A DNA stretch of 64,000 nt from Imtechella halotolerans (GCF_028743515.2 NZ_CP117969.2:2079501-2143500), one strand, 5' to 3'. Positions 1-8,457 are shown, counted from the first letter of the stretch. Program-made: numbers and translations. Notes: a model not told the origin generated them from the letters alone.

Positions 1-406
1 TATCTGTAAAATGAGCTGGAATCCCATTATTCCTTAAAATCTGTGTTACCAACTTAGCTGATAGAACTTCTCCTTGAGCCAAAACCTGATCTTTAATTTT
101 TTTACTGTAATCTCCTAATAAGGCTACCCCTTCAAAAAGTTTTTCTAATACCAAAAATTCCTCCTTAAAATCAACTTCAAAACCATCTTGTTGATAATCC
201 ATAAATACTTCCCAGTCCTCTTGATAGCTTTCTCCTTTTGCAGCCTTTTCTAAAATAGATTCTAATTCATCTGTTGCATTGCCTCTAGCAGAAACTACTA
301 CTGTTATGACTTCTCCATCTGCTACTTTTTCTTTTATGATTCGTAGTGTATTTTTTATACCCTCACCATTGGCCAATGATCGACCTCCAAATTTTATTAC
401 TTTCAC
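1..406 (-). CDS. thrA: Aspartokinase, N-terminal part (probably ThrA/MetL-type aspartokinase-homoserine dehydrogenase), cut by the window edge
   Basis: This is the first 135 residues of an aspartokinase, which phosphorylates L-aspartate at the entry to the Met/Thr/Lys pathway. The N-terminus reads VKVIKFGGRSLANGEGI, matching the KFGGxS nucleotide/substrate motif of the family, and VVVSARGNATDEL follows. I start it at a GTG (404-406) because the family begins directly at the KxxKFGG segment and no upstream ATG fits. The rest lies outside the window, so the usual fusion to homoserine dehydrogenase is inferred. It lies 115 bp downstream of metX on the same strand, as expected for a metY-metX-thrA operon. 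Its position suggests control by the two upstream methionine/SAM elements. Confidence 0.88.
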   Translation of the reverse strand, partial: MKVIKFGGRSLANGEGIKNTLRIIKEKVADGEVITVVVSARGNATDELESILEKAAKGESYQEDWEVFMDYQQDGFEVDFKEEFLVLEKLFEGVALLGDYSKKIKDQVLAQGEVLSAKLVTQILRNNGIPAHFTD

Positions 407-521
407 AAGTTTAATTTTTATCAATTAATTTATAATCCAGCTTATACATTTATTTGCAAATAGTCATTCTTAAATACTAATTCCTGTTTTAAAGGTTTTT
501 AATCCACTTGAGACATTTAAT

Positions 522-1505
522 CTATGGTTCATTCGTTCCAAAAATTGGTTTTAAAATAGTTTCCAATTGATCAAATTCAATCAAAAAAGCATCATGCCCA
601 TGTATTGAATTTATTTCATGGTAGCTAACTTCTTTACCTAACTGTTTTATTAATCGGTACGTTTCACGATTCTCATCAGGCGTAAAAAATAAATCTGAAT
701 CAATAGCAACAATATGCACATGCGCCTTAATAGGAGTAACTATTTCTGAAAAAGACAATCCCCCAGCCTCAATATTAATAGATTGAAGAAGTTTGTTCAT
801 TAACTTGTAGGCTGAAAGCTGAAAACGTTGCTGTAACTTTTTACCATGGTGGAGTAACCATGTTTCAATATTATATAGTGATTCTGTTTCATTCCAACTT
901 CTTCCAAACTTTTCTTTAAAAGATTGTGGTGTTCGATAACACAACATTGCATGTAATCGAGCATCATGTACTGGCCTTGATGAATTGTTCAATATTTGTT
1001 CTTGTATCAAACAATTAGCAATAAGCCAGTCTGTAGATTTCCAATCAGAAGCAACAGGGATCAAATGTGCTGCTAATAGAGGTCTTTGAGCTGCCATTTC
1101 CCATGCAATCCCCCCTCCCACAGATCCTCCAATCAAGCCATATATTGAATCAACACCAAGAAATTCTAGTCCATATAGAAACAATTTTGCTATGTCATAA
1201 GCCGTAAAGTCTTGGTAATTATCTATTGGTTGATCATTATAACCGTACCCATTACCAGGTACATTAAAGGCAATAATTGTATACCGACATGTATCAATAA
1301 CCTTTCCTTCTCCTATAGCTTCATTCCACCAACCCGATTCCCCTGTAACCTGAGAATTGCCGGTAAGTGCATGATTAACCACCACTATAGGTGCCGTACC
1401 TAGAGAACAACCAAATAACTGATACCCCAAATTGATTGTATCACAATGTAATCCACTTCGAGTTAAAAATGATGATATTTGAATATGTTGAATGCCTTTT
1501 TCCAA
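522..1505 (-). CDS. metX: Homoserine O-acetyltransferase
   Basis: This alpha/beta-hydrolase-fold enzyme acetylates L-homoserine with acetyl-CoA, giving the substrate of the neighbouring metY product. With a TTG start at 1503-1505 it is 327 residues. The nucleophile motif GGSVGGG puts Ser at about residue 128; NHALTGNS (about 44-51) forms the oxyanion region, and the Asp and His of the triad lie in AIDSDLFF and SIHGHDAF. The frame is open upstream to an ATG at 1604, but that extension (MLHSTTYCGK...) is not protein-like and is encoded by a SAM-I aptamer, so I reject it. TTG is the best available start, since no ATG occurs until about residue 137. The start codon lies in a hairpin that may gate translation. 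Identity is secure; the exact start is less so. Confidence 0.9.
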   Translation of the reverse strand: MEKGIQHIQISSFLTRSGLHCDTINLGYQLFGCSLGTAPIVVVNHALTGNSQVTGESGWWNEAIGEGKVIDTCRYTIIAFNVPGNGYGYNDQPIDNYQDFTAYDIAKLFLYGLEFLGVDSIYGLIGGSVGGGIAWEMAAQRPLLAAHLIPVASDWKSTDWLIANCLIQEQILNNSSRPVHDARLHAMLCYRTPQSFKEKFGRSWNETESLYNIETWLLHHGKKLQQRFQLSAYKLMNKLLQSINIEAGGLSFSEIVTPIKAHVHIVAIDSDLFFTPDENRETYRLIKQLGKEVSYHEINSIHGHDAFLIEFDQLETILKPIFGTNEP

Positions 1506-1674
1506 TATTTTTAATTTTAATATGACTATTGGAAATGCTATAAAAAGGCAGTAGCGAAAAAACGTACATGTTATCTTTCCACAATATGTGGTAGAATGTA
1601 GCACCTTCTTCGTTAAGAACGAAGGGTTGCTAAGGCTTCAATGGGTCTATTCCCTCTGCCTTTCTTTATAACAT
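1499..1674 (-). promoter_or_regulatory. SAM-I (S-box) riboswitch with start-codon-sequestering hairpin before metX
   Basis: On the minus strand 1674-1568 reads as a complete S-box. A 7-bp P1 closes it (ATGTTAT at 1674-1668 with ATAACAT at 1574-1568). The conserved core includes GGGAATAGACCCATTGAAGCC then TTAGCAACC, a P3 hairpin with an ACGAAG arm, GGTGCTACATTC, and GGAAAGATAA at the 3' side. Downstream, TTTCCAATA (1535-1527) pairs perfectly with TATTGGAAA (1507-1499), with further pairing of TGCCTT and AAGGCA. This second hairpin contains the TTG start (1503-1505) of metX. No U-tract follows, so I infer translational control by hiding the start. The core is seen directly; the mechanism is inferred. 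Confidence 0.93.
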
Positions 1675-1745
1675 TTCAAAAAAAGTCTGAACTTTTGTGT
1701 GTGCAAATTACTTATATAATTTCCAAACATGCAACATTAAGAAAC

Positions 1746-3029
1746 TTATTTTTTCGAAGTTTCTTTAAAAGCCCTTTGTAAATCAGCCTTTAAATCCTCT
1801 AAATCCTCAATTCCTACAGATAACCTAATCAAATCAGGAGTCACTCCTGTAGAATACTGCTGTTGCTCATTAAGTTGTTGATGTGTGGTACTAGCTGGAT
1901 GAATAATAAGCGATTTAGTATCTCCAATATTTGCTAGTAAAGAGAAATATTTTGTTTTATCAGCAATTACCTTGGCGGCTTCAAACCCTCCTTTTACCCC
2001 AAAAGTTACCACGCCACTTTGTCCGTTTGGAAGGTATTTTTGGGCTAAAGTATACTGAGAACTACTTTTTAAGCCTGGATAGTTAACCCATGCTACATCT
2101 TCTTGATCCTCCAACCATTGGGCCAATGCCAACGCATTCCTACTGTGTCGATCCAGACGTAAGGAAAGAGTCTCTAATCCTTGAAGAATCTGAAATGCAT
2201 TAAATGGACTCAAGGCCCCTCCTAAGTCTCTTAATCCTTCTAACCGAACTTTTGCTATAAAAGCAGCATTTCCCAACGCTTCATGATAAACTAATCCATG
2301 ATACCCCGCTGATGGGGTAGTAAATTCAGGAAATTTACCATTACTCCAATTAAAATTACCACCATCAATAATAACCCCTCCCAATGAAGTACCATTACCA
2401 CTAATATATTTAGTTAAGGAATGAACAACAATATTAGCACCGTATTTTATCGGATTTAACAACGCAGGAGTAGCTACAGTATTATCTACAATTAAAGGAA
2501 CTTGAGCCTTTGAAGCTTGGATTGCAATTGCTTCTATATCCAGAACATCTAATTTAGGATTTCCTAAAGATTCTATAAAAATAGCCTTAGTTGTGTCTTG
2601 AATTGCATCCGCGAATGATTCAGGATGAGATGGATCTACAAATGTTGTGGTTATTCCCAATCTTGGCAAAGTCACATTTAATAAGTTGTAAGTACCACCA
2701 TAAAGACTACTTGAAGCTACTATATGATCTCCCGACTTTAACAATACTAACAATGCCGTTGCTATAGCTGAAGTTCCTGAGGCCGTAACCACTGCTCCAA
2801 TTCCACCTTCCAAAGTTGCTAATCGCTGTTCAAGAATATCATTAGTAGGGTTATTTAATCGTGTATAAATGTATCCTGATTCAGTCAAATTAAAAAGTGA
2901 AGCAGCGTGATCAGCATTGTTAAAGACATAGGATGTGGTTTGATAAATAGGCACGGCTCTAGTTCCTGCATGTTGTGATACATCATGGCCGGCATGTAAT
3001 AATTGTGTTGCAAATTTTTCTGTACTCAT
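1746..3029 (-). CDS. metY: O-acetylhomoserine sulfhydrylase (O-acetylhomoserine aminocarboxypropyltransferase)
   Basis: This is a 427-residue PLP enzyme of the Cys/Met metabolism family, which makes homocysteine from O-acetylhomoserine and sulfide. Seen in the sequence: FATQLLHAGHD at the N-terminus, IYQTTSYVF, YTRLNNPTND, SGTSAIATALL as phosphate-binding region, and the PLP lysine in VHSLTKYISG at about residue 206. The family length is about 420-430, so it is complete. It is the first gene of a minus-strand operon with metX and thrA. Upstream lies a methionine-rich leader peptide and terminator, so transcription probably depends on methionyl-tRNA charging. Cystathionine gamma-synthase is a less likely alternative; the length and the metX partner favour MetY. 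Confidence 0.95.
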   Translation of the reverse strand: MSTEKFATQLLHAGHDVSQHAGTRAVPIYQTTSYVFNNADHAASLFNLTESGYIYTRLNNPTNDILEQRLATLEGGIGAVVTASGTSAIATALLVLLKSGDHIVASSSLYGGTYNLLNVTLPRLGITTTFVDPSHPESFADAIQDTTKAIFIESLGNPKLDVLDIEAIAIQASKAQVPLIVDNTVATPALLNPIKYGANIVVHSLTKYISGNGTSLGGVIIDGGNFNWSNGKFPEFTTPSAGYHGLVYHEALGNAAFIAKVRLEGLRDLGGALSPFNAFQILQGLETLSLRLDRHSRNALALAQWLEDQEDVAWVNYPGLKSSSQYTLAQKYLPNGQSGVVTFGVKGGFEAAKVIADKTKYFSLLANIGDTKSLIIHPASTTHQQLNEQQQYSTGVTPDLIRLSVGIEDLEDLKADLQRAFKETSKK

Positions 3030-3078
3030 TTTTTCCTTTTTATAGTGTTATTGATTAATATTATAAACTGAACAAAAA

Positions 3079-3106
3079 AAAAGCCTCTGCTTTTGCAGAG
3101 GCTTTT
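3079..3106 (-). terminator. Intrinsic terminator/attenuator between the Met leader peptide and metY
   Basis: GCCTCTGC (3083-3090) and GCAGAGGC (3095-3102) form a perfect 8-bp GC-rich stem with a 4-nt loop, extended by flanking A/T pairs. On the minus-strand transcript it is followed by nine U residues (3074-3082). It lies 28 bases after the stop codon of a methionine-rich mini-ORF and 50 bp before metY. This is the classical arrangement of a transcription attenuator. Confidence 0.9.
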
Positions 3107-3133
3107 AACTAGTATAGGATTGAATTTATAACC

Positions 3134-3208
3134 TTACATTAGAACAATAGCATCTGCTGCGGAGAATCTCCACATCATCATTCGGCTATTGCACATTAAG
3201 GTATTCAT
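3134..3208 (-). CDS. Methionine-rich leader peptide of the metY-metX-thrA operon
   Basis: This is a 24-residue reading frame with ATG start and TAA stop. It contains six methionines (residues 1, 5, 10, 11, 12 and 24), including a run of three AUG codons in the segment NSRMMMWRF, and ends AIVLM. It lies directly upstream of a strong intrinsic terminator and the methionine biosynthesis operon. The arrangement is that of a ribosome-mediated attenuator: stalling at the AUG run when charged Met-tRNA is scarce would alter folding and prevent termination. The peptide and hairpin are visible in the sequence. The attenuation mechanism is inference from known amino-acid operon leaders. Start choice is simple because this is the only ATG in register ahead of the Met run. 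Confidence 0.85.
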   Translation of the reverse strand: MNTLMCNSRMMMWRFSAADAIVLM

Positions 3209-3340
3209 TTTTGTTTTATCTAATTTGTTATTGCAAATGTTTAAAAATAAAATTGACATATGCAAATGATTTTTTATTAATCTATAAAATTAGTAGAATA
3301 ATTTTTCCCCTTTTTAACTCAGCATATAAATTTCTTTTGT

Positions 3341-3348
3341 TAACTTTG
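3341..3348 (+). promoter_or_regulatory. Probable -7 element of the metK promoter
   Basis: TAACTTTG fits the Bacteroidota -7 consensus TAnnTTTG and lies 17 bp before the first stem of the SAM-II-type aptamer, so the transcript would start just ahead of the aptamer. No good -33 TTG is seen at the expected distance, so confidence is moderate. Confidence 0.5.
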
Positions 3349-3364
3349 CCCAAGAATACTAAAA

Positions 3365-3432
3365 GAGGACAGATTTGACTGATTGCAACCTCTGACACCT
3401 TTAAAAGGTTTCAAAAAAATGCTAAAGCAGCT
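3365..3432 (+). promoter_or_regulatory. SAM-II-type riboswitch (long-loop variant) in the metK leader
   Basis: GAGG (3365-3368) pairs with CCTC (3389-3392), enclosing a loop that contains CAGATTTGACTGATTGCAA. This closely parallels the conserved SAM-II loop CUGAUUUAACCGUAUUGCAA. After the stem come TGAC, an extra small hairpin ACCTTTAAAAGGT (3397-3409), and the conserved GCTAAAG (3421-3427), corresponding to the 3' pseudoknot strand of SAM-II. The extra hairpin suggests the long-loop variants known from Bacteroidota. The metK start is about 90 nt downstream, farther than in compact SAM-II leaders, so the output mechanism is unclear. The assignment rests on my memory of the consensus. Confidence 0.72.
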
Positions 3433-3518
3433 TGTATCGCTTATCTTATCGATATACTTTCTTTAGCCTTTCGGTCCTATCTCCCTATAAACAAAAATCG
3501 TTTTTGAAGTTAAACTAT

Positions 3519-4769
3519 ATGGGCTATTTATTTACCTCTGAATCTGTTTCTGAAGGGCATCCTGATAAAATTGCAGACCAAATAAGTGATGCACTTATTG
3601 ACCATTTTTTGGCCTTTGATCCAAACTCTAAAGTGGCATGTGAGACTTTAGTAACCACTGGACAAGTTGTGCTTGCCGGTGAAGTTAAATCCGACACTTA
3701 TCTAGATGTACAACAAATCGCTAGAGATGTCATTAAAAAAATAGGATACACCAAAAGTGAATACATGTTTGAAGCCAATTCGTGTGGTATACTTTCTGCA
3801 ATCCATGAACAATCTCCTGACATCAATCAAGGAGTAGATAAGGCTAATCCAGAAGAGCAAGGTGCTGGTGATCAAGGAATGATGTTTGGTTATGCAACTA
3901 ATGAAACTGAAAACTATATGCCACTGGCATTAGACCTCTCACATAAATTATTACAAGAACTTGCCGAACTCCGTCGTGAAAACAACCAGATTACCTATTT
4001 GCGACCTGACTCAAAAAGCCAAGTAACACTAGAGTATAATGATAACAATAAGCCTGAACGTATAAAGACTATTGTAATTTCAACTCAACATGATGATTTC
4101 GGTCCAGAAGCAGAAATGCTTAAAAAGATTGAACAAGACATTAAACTTATCCTAATTCCGCGGATAGTAGCCAAATACCCTCATTATTCGCATCTTTTTA
4201 ACAGTGCTATTGAATACCATATCAACCCAACAGGAATTTTTGTTATTGGAGGACCTCATGGAGACACAGGACTTACTGGACGTAAAATCATTGTAGACAC
4301 CTATGGCGGAAAAGGTGCTCATGGAGGGGGAGCCTTCTCTGGAAAAGATCCAAGTAAAGTTGATAGAAGTGCTGCCTATGCGACACGACATATTGCTAAA
4401 AATTTAGTTGCGGCAGGTGTTGCTGATGAACTATTGGTTCAGGTAAGTTATGCTATAGGTGTTGCGCAGCCAATGGGAATTTACATTAACACCTTTGGAA
4501 CTTCTAAAATCAATATTAGTGATGGAGAAATTGCTCGTATTGTAGAAGGTATTTTCGATATGCGCCCTTATTTCATTGAAAAACGTTTAAAACTTAGAAA
4601 CCCTATTTACAGTGAAACTGCGGCATATGGACATATGGGAAGAGAGCCTAAAACAGTCACCAAAATATTCCATTCTCCTTATGAGGCAGCTAAAGAAATT
4701 ACAGTAGAGTTATTCACTTGGGAAAAATTAGACTACGTGGATAAAATAAAAGAAGCTTTCAAATTGTAA
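3519..4769 (+). CDS. metK: S-adenosylmethionine synthetase
   Basis: This 416-residue enzyme makes SAM from methionine and ATP. The family N-terminus is clear: [20 protein letters not shown], then [21 protein letters not shown] forms the ATP site, and the glycine-rich P-loop-like segment [20 protein letters not shown] carries the catalytic lysine. The frame is open upstream to a TTG at 3432, but that extension overlaps the SAM-II-type aptamer and has no family counterpart, so the ATG at 3519 is preferred. The gene is followed by a strong terminator and appears monocistronic. Feedback by its own product through the leader aptamer is the probable control. Confidence 0.97.
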   Translation: MGYLFTSESVSEGHPDKIADQISDALIDHFLAFDPNSKVACETLVTTGQVVLAGEVKSDTYLDVQQIARDVIKKIGYTKSEYMFEANSCGILSAIHEQSPDINQGVDKANPEEQGAGDQGMMFGYATNETENYMPLALDLSHKLLQELAELRRENNQITYLRPDSKSQVTLEYNDNNKPERIKTIVISTQHDDFGPEAEMLKKIEQDIKLILIPRIVAKYPHYSHLFNSAIEYHINPTGIFVIGGPHGDTGLTGRKIIVDTYGGKGAHGGGAFSGKDPSKVDRSAAYATRHIAKNLVAAGVADELLVQVSYAIGVAQPMGIYINTFGTSKINISDGEIARIVEGIFDMRPYFIEKRLKLRNPIYSETAAYGHMGREPKTVTKIFHSPYEAAKEITVELFTWEKLDYVDKIKEAFKL

Positions 4770-5139
4770 CAATACATATTTTTTTAAAAGCCCTGTCATA
4801 CGGGGCTTTTTTTTATTCAAGCCACTTCCCAACAGGCTCTTGGATTGTCAATGTTATGAAAATTACCAGCACTTACTCATTAATAATTTTATATTCTTCA
4901 ACTACAATTGTTGAACCTCTCCTTTTAAATTCCTCACATCAACGATAACAAAATTCACGATAATCAAGGGCATACAATACTTAGTAAGGAATAACCAAAT
5001 AGTAATGCACAAATAACACCTCCTCTAAATTTGAGAGAAATCTGTATAAAAGATTTTTTAGTTCAGGTGGACAACTTGTATATTTACAACGGAAAGTTTA
5101 TTTTCCCTTATCCATTACAACAGCTTAAATAAGAACAAT
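4770..5139. other. Intergenic stretch between metK and the deoxynucleoside kinase gene
   Basis: This 370-bp gap holds the metK terminator at its left end (4787-4814). No reading frame with family-like content is seen on either strand in the remainder. A short inverted repeat (CTCTAAATTTGAGAG, 5024-5038) and an AT-rich TATATTTAC near 5080 may belong to the promoter of the following gene. Confidence 0.5.
4787..4814 (+). terminator. metK intrinsic terminator
   Basis: AAAAGCCCTG and CGGGGCTTTT flank a 5-nt loop, followed by a run of T. It begins 18 bp after the metK stop codon. Confidence 0.9.
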
Positions 5140-5754
5140 ATGCATATTGCCATTGCAGGAAATATAGGTGCCGGTAAAACAACCTTAACTAAATTACTAG
5201 CCAAACACTTCAGGTGGGAACCTCAGTTTGAGGATGTGGTTGACAACCCCTATCTAGATGATTTTTACACCCAAATGGAACGGTGGAGCTTTAACTTGCA
5301 GATTTACTTCCTTAATAGTCGTTTTCGTCAAGTTTTGCAAATACGTGAAAGTGGAAAAGCAATAATTCAGGACCGTACCATATATGAGGATGCCCATATT
5401 TTTGCTCCTAATCTCCATGCAATGGGATTAATGACAAACCGAGATTTTAGTAACTACAAATCTTTGTTTGATCTTATGGAAGAATTGGTGCAAGCGCCTG
5501 ATTTGTTGATCTACCTAAGAAGTTCGATACCTAATTTAGTAAAGCAAATTCATAAACGTGGACGTGAGTATGAAAATTCAATTTCAATTGAATATTTAAG
5601 CCGTCTTAATGAACGATATGAGGCTTGGATTCACAATTACAGCAAAGGAAAATTGCTCATTATTGATGTAGATGAAATGGATTTTGTAGACAATCCAGAA
5701 GACCTTGGAACAGTTATCAATCGTATAGACGCCGAGATTAACGGTTTATTTTAA
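5140..5754 (+). CDS. Deoxynucleoside kinase (deoxyadenosine/deoxyguanosine kinase type)
   Basis: This 204-residue P-loop kinase phosphorylates deoxynucleosides in the salvage pathway. The Walker A motif GNIGAGKTT spans residues 7-15. The substrate-binding/catalytic motif DRTIYEDAHIF begins at residue 78, and the arginine-rich LID segment KRGREYE lies at 139-145. The length is typical of the dNK/dCK/dGK family. Base specificity cannot be read from the sequence. It stands alone between two terminators. A CNT nucleoside transporter and thyA elsewhere in the window serve the same nucleotide economy. Confidence 0.9.
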   Translation: MHIAIAGNIGAGKTTLTKLLAKHFRWEPQFEDVVDNPYLDDFYTQMERWSFNLQIYFLNSRFRQVLQIRESGKAIIQDRTIYEDAHIFAPNLHAMGLMTNRDFSNYKSLFDLMEELVQAPDLLIYLRSSIPNLVKQIHKRGREYENSISIEYLSRLNERYEAWIHNYSKGKLLIIDVDEMDFVDNPEDLGTVINRIDAEINGLF

Positions 5755-5775
5755 ATCACATACATAAACAAATAT

Positions 5776-5813
5776 AAAACGAAAGCCTCTGAATTTACAG
5801 GAGCTTTCGTTTT
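5776..5813 (+). terminator. Intrinsic terminator after the deoxynucleoside kinase gene
   Basis: AAAACGAAAGC (5776-5786) pairs perfectly with GCTTTCGTTTT (5803-5813) around a 16-nt loop. The next T-rich stretch gives a U-tract. Confidence 0.87.
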
Positions 5814-5900
5814 ATATTTTTATTAACATCCCTAAAACCAAGCTTTGATTACTTTAGCTCGATTAATTTTAATTACAACTTTCTAACTAAAACCAATGTT

Positions 5901-8438
5901 ATGAAAAAAATTACGCTAATACTTGCCTTTTCATTTATCGCAAGTATTTCTACAGCACAAGAAAAGGAGATGGCTACTCCTACGCCAAATTATAGGCAGG
6001 CAGCCAAGTATTCTCCAAAAAATCTAGGCAAACTAGTACATTCCACAACAGTAAGACCTAACTGGCTTGAAAATGGAAATCGCTTTTGGTATCAATACAA
6101 GACCACCGAAGGTTCCAGTTATTATATAGTTGACGCAGATACTCGTACAAAAGCAAAACTATTTGACAACGCAAAAATGGCCAAATGGTTATCGGAGATT
6201 ACCAAAGACCCCTATGAAGCAAAGCATCTTCCACGATTCGATTTCGAATTTGTCGATAACGAAACTGCTATCAGATTTAGAGTCACTGCTAACGAAGAAG
6301 TACCAGTAATAGAAAAAGAAGAAAAGAAAAACACAGAGAAAGAAAACACTAAAGAAACAGATTCTTCCAAGACTACAAAGACCACTCCTAAGAAAAAGCC
6401 TAAAATGGAGAAAAAGGTATACTACCTAGAATATAAATTAGGCGGAAATGGACTGAAAATAATTAACAACGAAAAGGAGGACAAAAAATCTAAACCTTGG
6501 GCAAACGTTTCTCCTGACAGTACCATTGTTCTTTTTTCTAAGAACTACAATTTATATTGGATGGATAAAGAAAATTTCAAAAAGGCTCTTGAAGACGAAA
6601 AAGACACAACTATCGTTGAACATCAATGGACAAAAGACGGTGAAGAGCATTTTAGTTACGGTGGTGATTTTGGCAACCTAGACAATATTGAAAAAGAAAA
6701 GAAAAAAAATGACAGAAAACCTGTATGGGGTGTTTGGTCTCACGATTCTAAGAAATTTGTATTTCAACGTACAGATTCTAGACATATAAAAGATCTTTGG
6801 GTGATCAACACCACCGCAAGTGGACGACCTACACTTGAAACCTATAAATATCACATGGCTGGAGAGCAGGAGTTTTACAAAAGCAGTCTAATAGTTTTTG
6901 ACATCCCTTCTAAAGAAATAACCAATATCAAACTTGACACCACCGTTCAACAAAGTATTGCAGTATATAGACATCAATATAAGAAATCTGACAAAAGTAA
7001 ACACAAGCCATCATTGTTGTTATCCAAAAAAGGAGCTATTTACTTTCATACCATCAGTCGAGACCGAAAAAGGCTAGATATTCACGTGGCTGACGCCCAG
7101 ACTGGCGAAGTAAAAACACTTATAAATGAACATTCAAACGTTTACATTGAAAATAATGGCCCAATTACATTATTTAATAATGAAAGTGAAATTTTACATT
7201 GGTCAGAAAGAGATGGATGGGGACATTTATATTTATATGACACTAAAGGAAATCTAAAAAAACAAGTGACAACTGGTGAATTTCATGTTGAAGAAATCAA
7301 AGGTATAGACGAAAAAACTCAATCAGTATATTTCTCGGCAAATGGGGTTGATAAAAAAATTGATCCATATTATGAGCATTTATATCGAATCAATTTAAAT
7401 GGTACTGGTCTTAAATCACTAAATCCAGGCGATTACAACACTAACACAGATTTATCAGATTCAAATAGTTATTTTGTTAGTAATTTTTCTCGTGTAAATA
7501 CAACCCCAAAATCAGAACTTAGAAACAGTAATGGTAGTGTTGTAATGCAACTTGAAGAAGCCGATTTATCGCAATTGATGGCAACCGGATATAGGTTCCC
7601 TGAGCCATTCAAAATGAAAGCTGATGATGGTATCACTGACATCTACGGAGTCATGTATAAACCTTTTGATTTTGACGAAACTAAAAAATACCCATTAGTT
7701 CAATATGTATATCCAGGACCTCAGACTGAAGCTGTGAACAAATCATTTTCAGTTGGAATGGATAAAACAGATCGTTTGGCTCAAGTAGGTTTTATAGTGG
7801 TTACGTTAGGTAATCGTGGAGGGCATCCAGCTCGATCTAAATGGTATCACACTTATGGATATGGAAATTTAAGAGATTATGGTCTTTCAGACAAAAAATA
7901 TGTTGCCGAACAATTAGCAGATAAACACCACTTTATTGATATTGAAAAAGTTGGGATTTTCGGTCATTCAGGAGGAGGGTTTATGTCTACAGCTGCCATG
8001 CTAGTGTATCCAGATTTCTTTAAAGCAGCCGTTTCTTCAGCAGGTAATCACGATAACACCATCTATAATAGCTGGTGGAGTGAAACTCATCATGGAATCA
8101 AGGAGGAAACAGAAGCTGATGGGAGCATTAAATACAAGTATGCAATTGACAAAAACCAATCTCTAGCCAAAAATCTTAAGGGACACTTGATGCTTGTAAC
8201 AGGAGACATCGATAACAATGTTCACCCAGGAGGAACTATTAGAATGGCCAATGAATTAATTAAATCAAATAAACGTTTTGATTTTATGTTAATGCCAGGA
8301 CAACGTCATGGTTTTGGAAGCATGAACGAATATTTCTTCTGGCTTACTGCTGATTATTTTAGCAAACATTTATTAGGAGTAGAAAATACCGAAATTGATG
8401 TGATTGAAATGAACAGAGACATTCCTCAAAATAGATAA
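5901..8438 (+). CDS. S9 family serine peptidase (dipeptidyl-peptidase IV / prolyl oligopeptidase type), exported
   Basis: This 845-residue protein has a signal peptide (KKITLILAFSFIASISTAQ), an N-terminal beta-propeller region and a C-terminal alpha/beta-hydrolase domain. The nucleophile is Ser690 in GHSGGGF. The triad is completed by Asp771 in GDIDNNVHP, aligned with the ADDNVH motif of DPP IV, and His803 in GQRHGFGS. The oxyanion-type segment VYPGPQTEAV precedes it. About residues 130-175 form a Lys/Glu/Thr-rich low-complexity insert within the propeller. The likely role is periplasmic or surface peptide degradation. It is monocistronic, with its own start region and a shared downstream terminator. 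The exact peptide specificity is unknown. Confidence 0.92.
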   Translation: MKKITLILAFSFIASISTAQEKEMATPTPNYRQAAKYSPKNLGKLVHSTTVRPNWLENGNRFWYQYKTTEGSSYYIVDADTRTKAKLFDNAKMAKWLSEITKDPYEAKHLPRFDFEFVDNETAIRFRVTANEEVPVIEKEEKKNTEKENTKETDSSKTTKTTPKKKPKMEKKVYYLEYKLGGNGLKIINNEKEDKKSKPWANVSPDSTIVLFSKNYNLYWMDKENFKKALEDEKDTTIVEHQWTKDGEEHFSYGGDFGNLDNIEKEKKKNDRKPVWGVWSHDSKKFVFQRTDSRHIKDLWVINTTASGRPTLETYKYHMAGEQEFYKSSLIVFDIPSKEITNIKLDTTVQQSIAVYRHQYKKSDKSKHKPSLLLSKKGAIYFHTISRDRKRLDIHVADAQTGEVKTLINEHSNVYIENNGPITLFNNESEILHWSERDGWGHLYLYDTKGNLKKQVTTGEFHVEEIKGIDEKTQSVYFSANGVDKKIDPYYEHLYRINLNGTGLKSLNPGDYNTNTDLSDSNSYFVSNFSRVNTTPKSELRNSNGSVVMQLEEADLSQLMATGYRFPEPFKMKADDGITDIYGVMYKPFDFDETKKYPLVQYVYPGPQTEAVNKSFSVGMDKTDRLAQVGFIVVTLGNRGGHPARSKWYHTYGYGNLRDYGLSDKKYVAEQLADKHHFIDIEKVGIFGHSGGGFMSTAAMLVYPDFFKAAVSSAGNHDNTIYNSWWSETHHGIKEETEADGSIKYKYAIDKNQSLAKNLKGHLMLVTGDIDNNVHPGGTIRMANELIKSNKRFDFMLMPGQRHGFGSMNEYFFWLTADYFSKHLLGVENTEIDVIEMNRDIPQNR

Positions 8439-8457
8439 ATAGTTCAAACATAAAATA

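Noticed and set aside
1506-1604. N-terminal extension of metX to an ATG at 1604
   Set aside because: The codons overlap the SAM-I aptamer, the residues do not resemble the family N-terminus, and a TTG at 1503-1505 gives the normal length.
3432-3518. N-terminal extension of metK from a TTG at 3432
   Set aside because: It overlaps the 3' end of the SAM-II-type aptamer, and MetK proteins start at the [15 protein letters not shown]-type segment.
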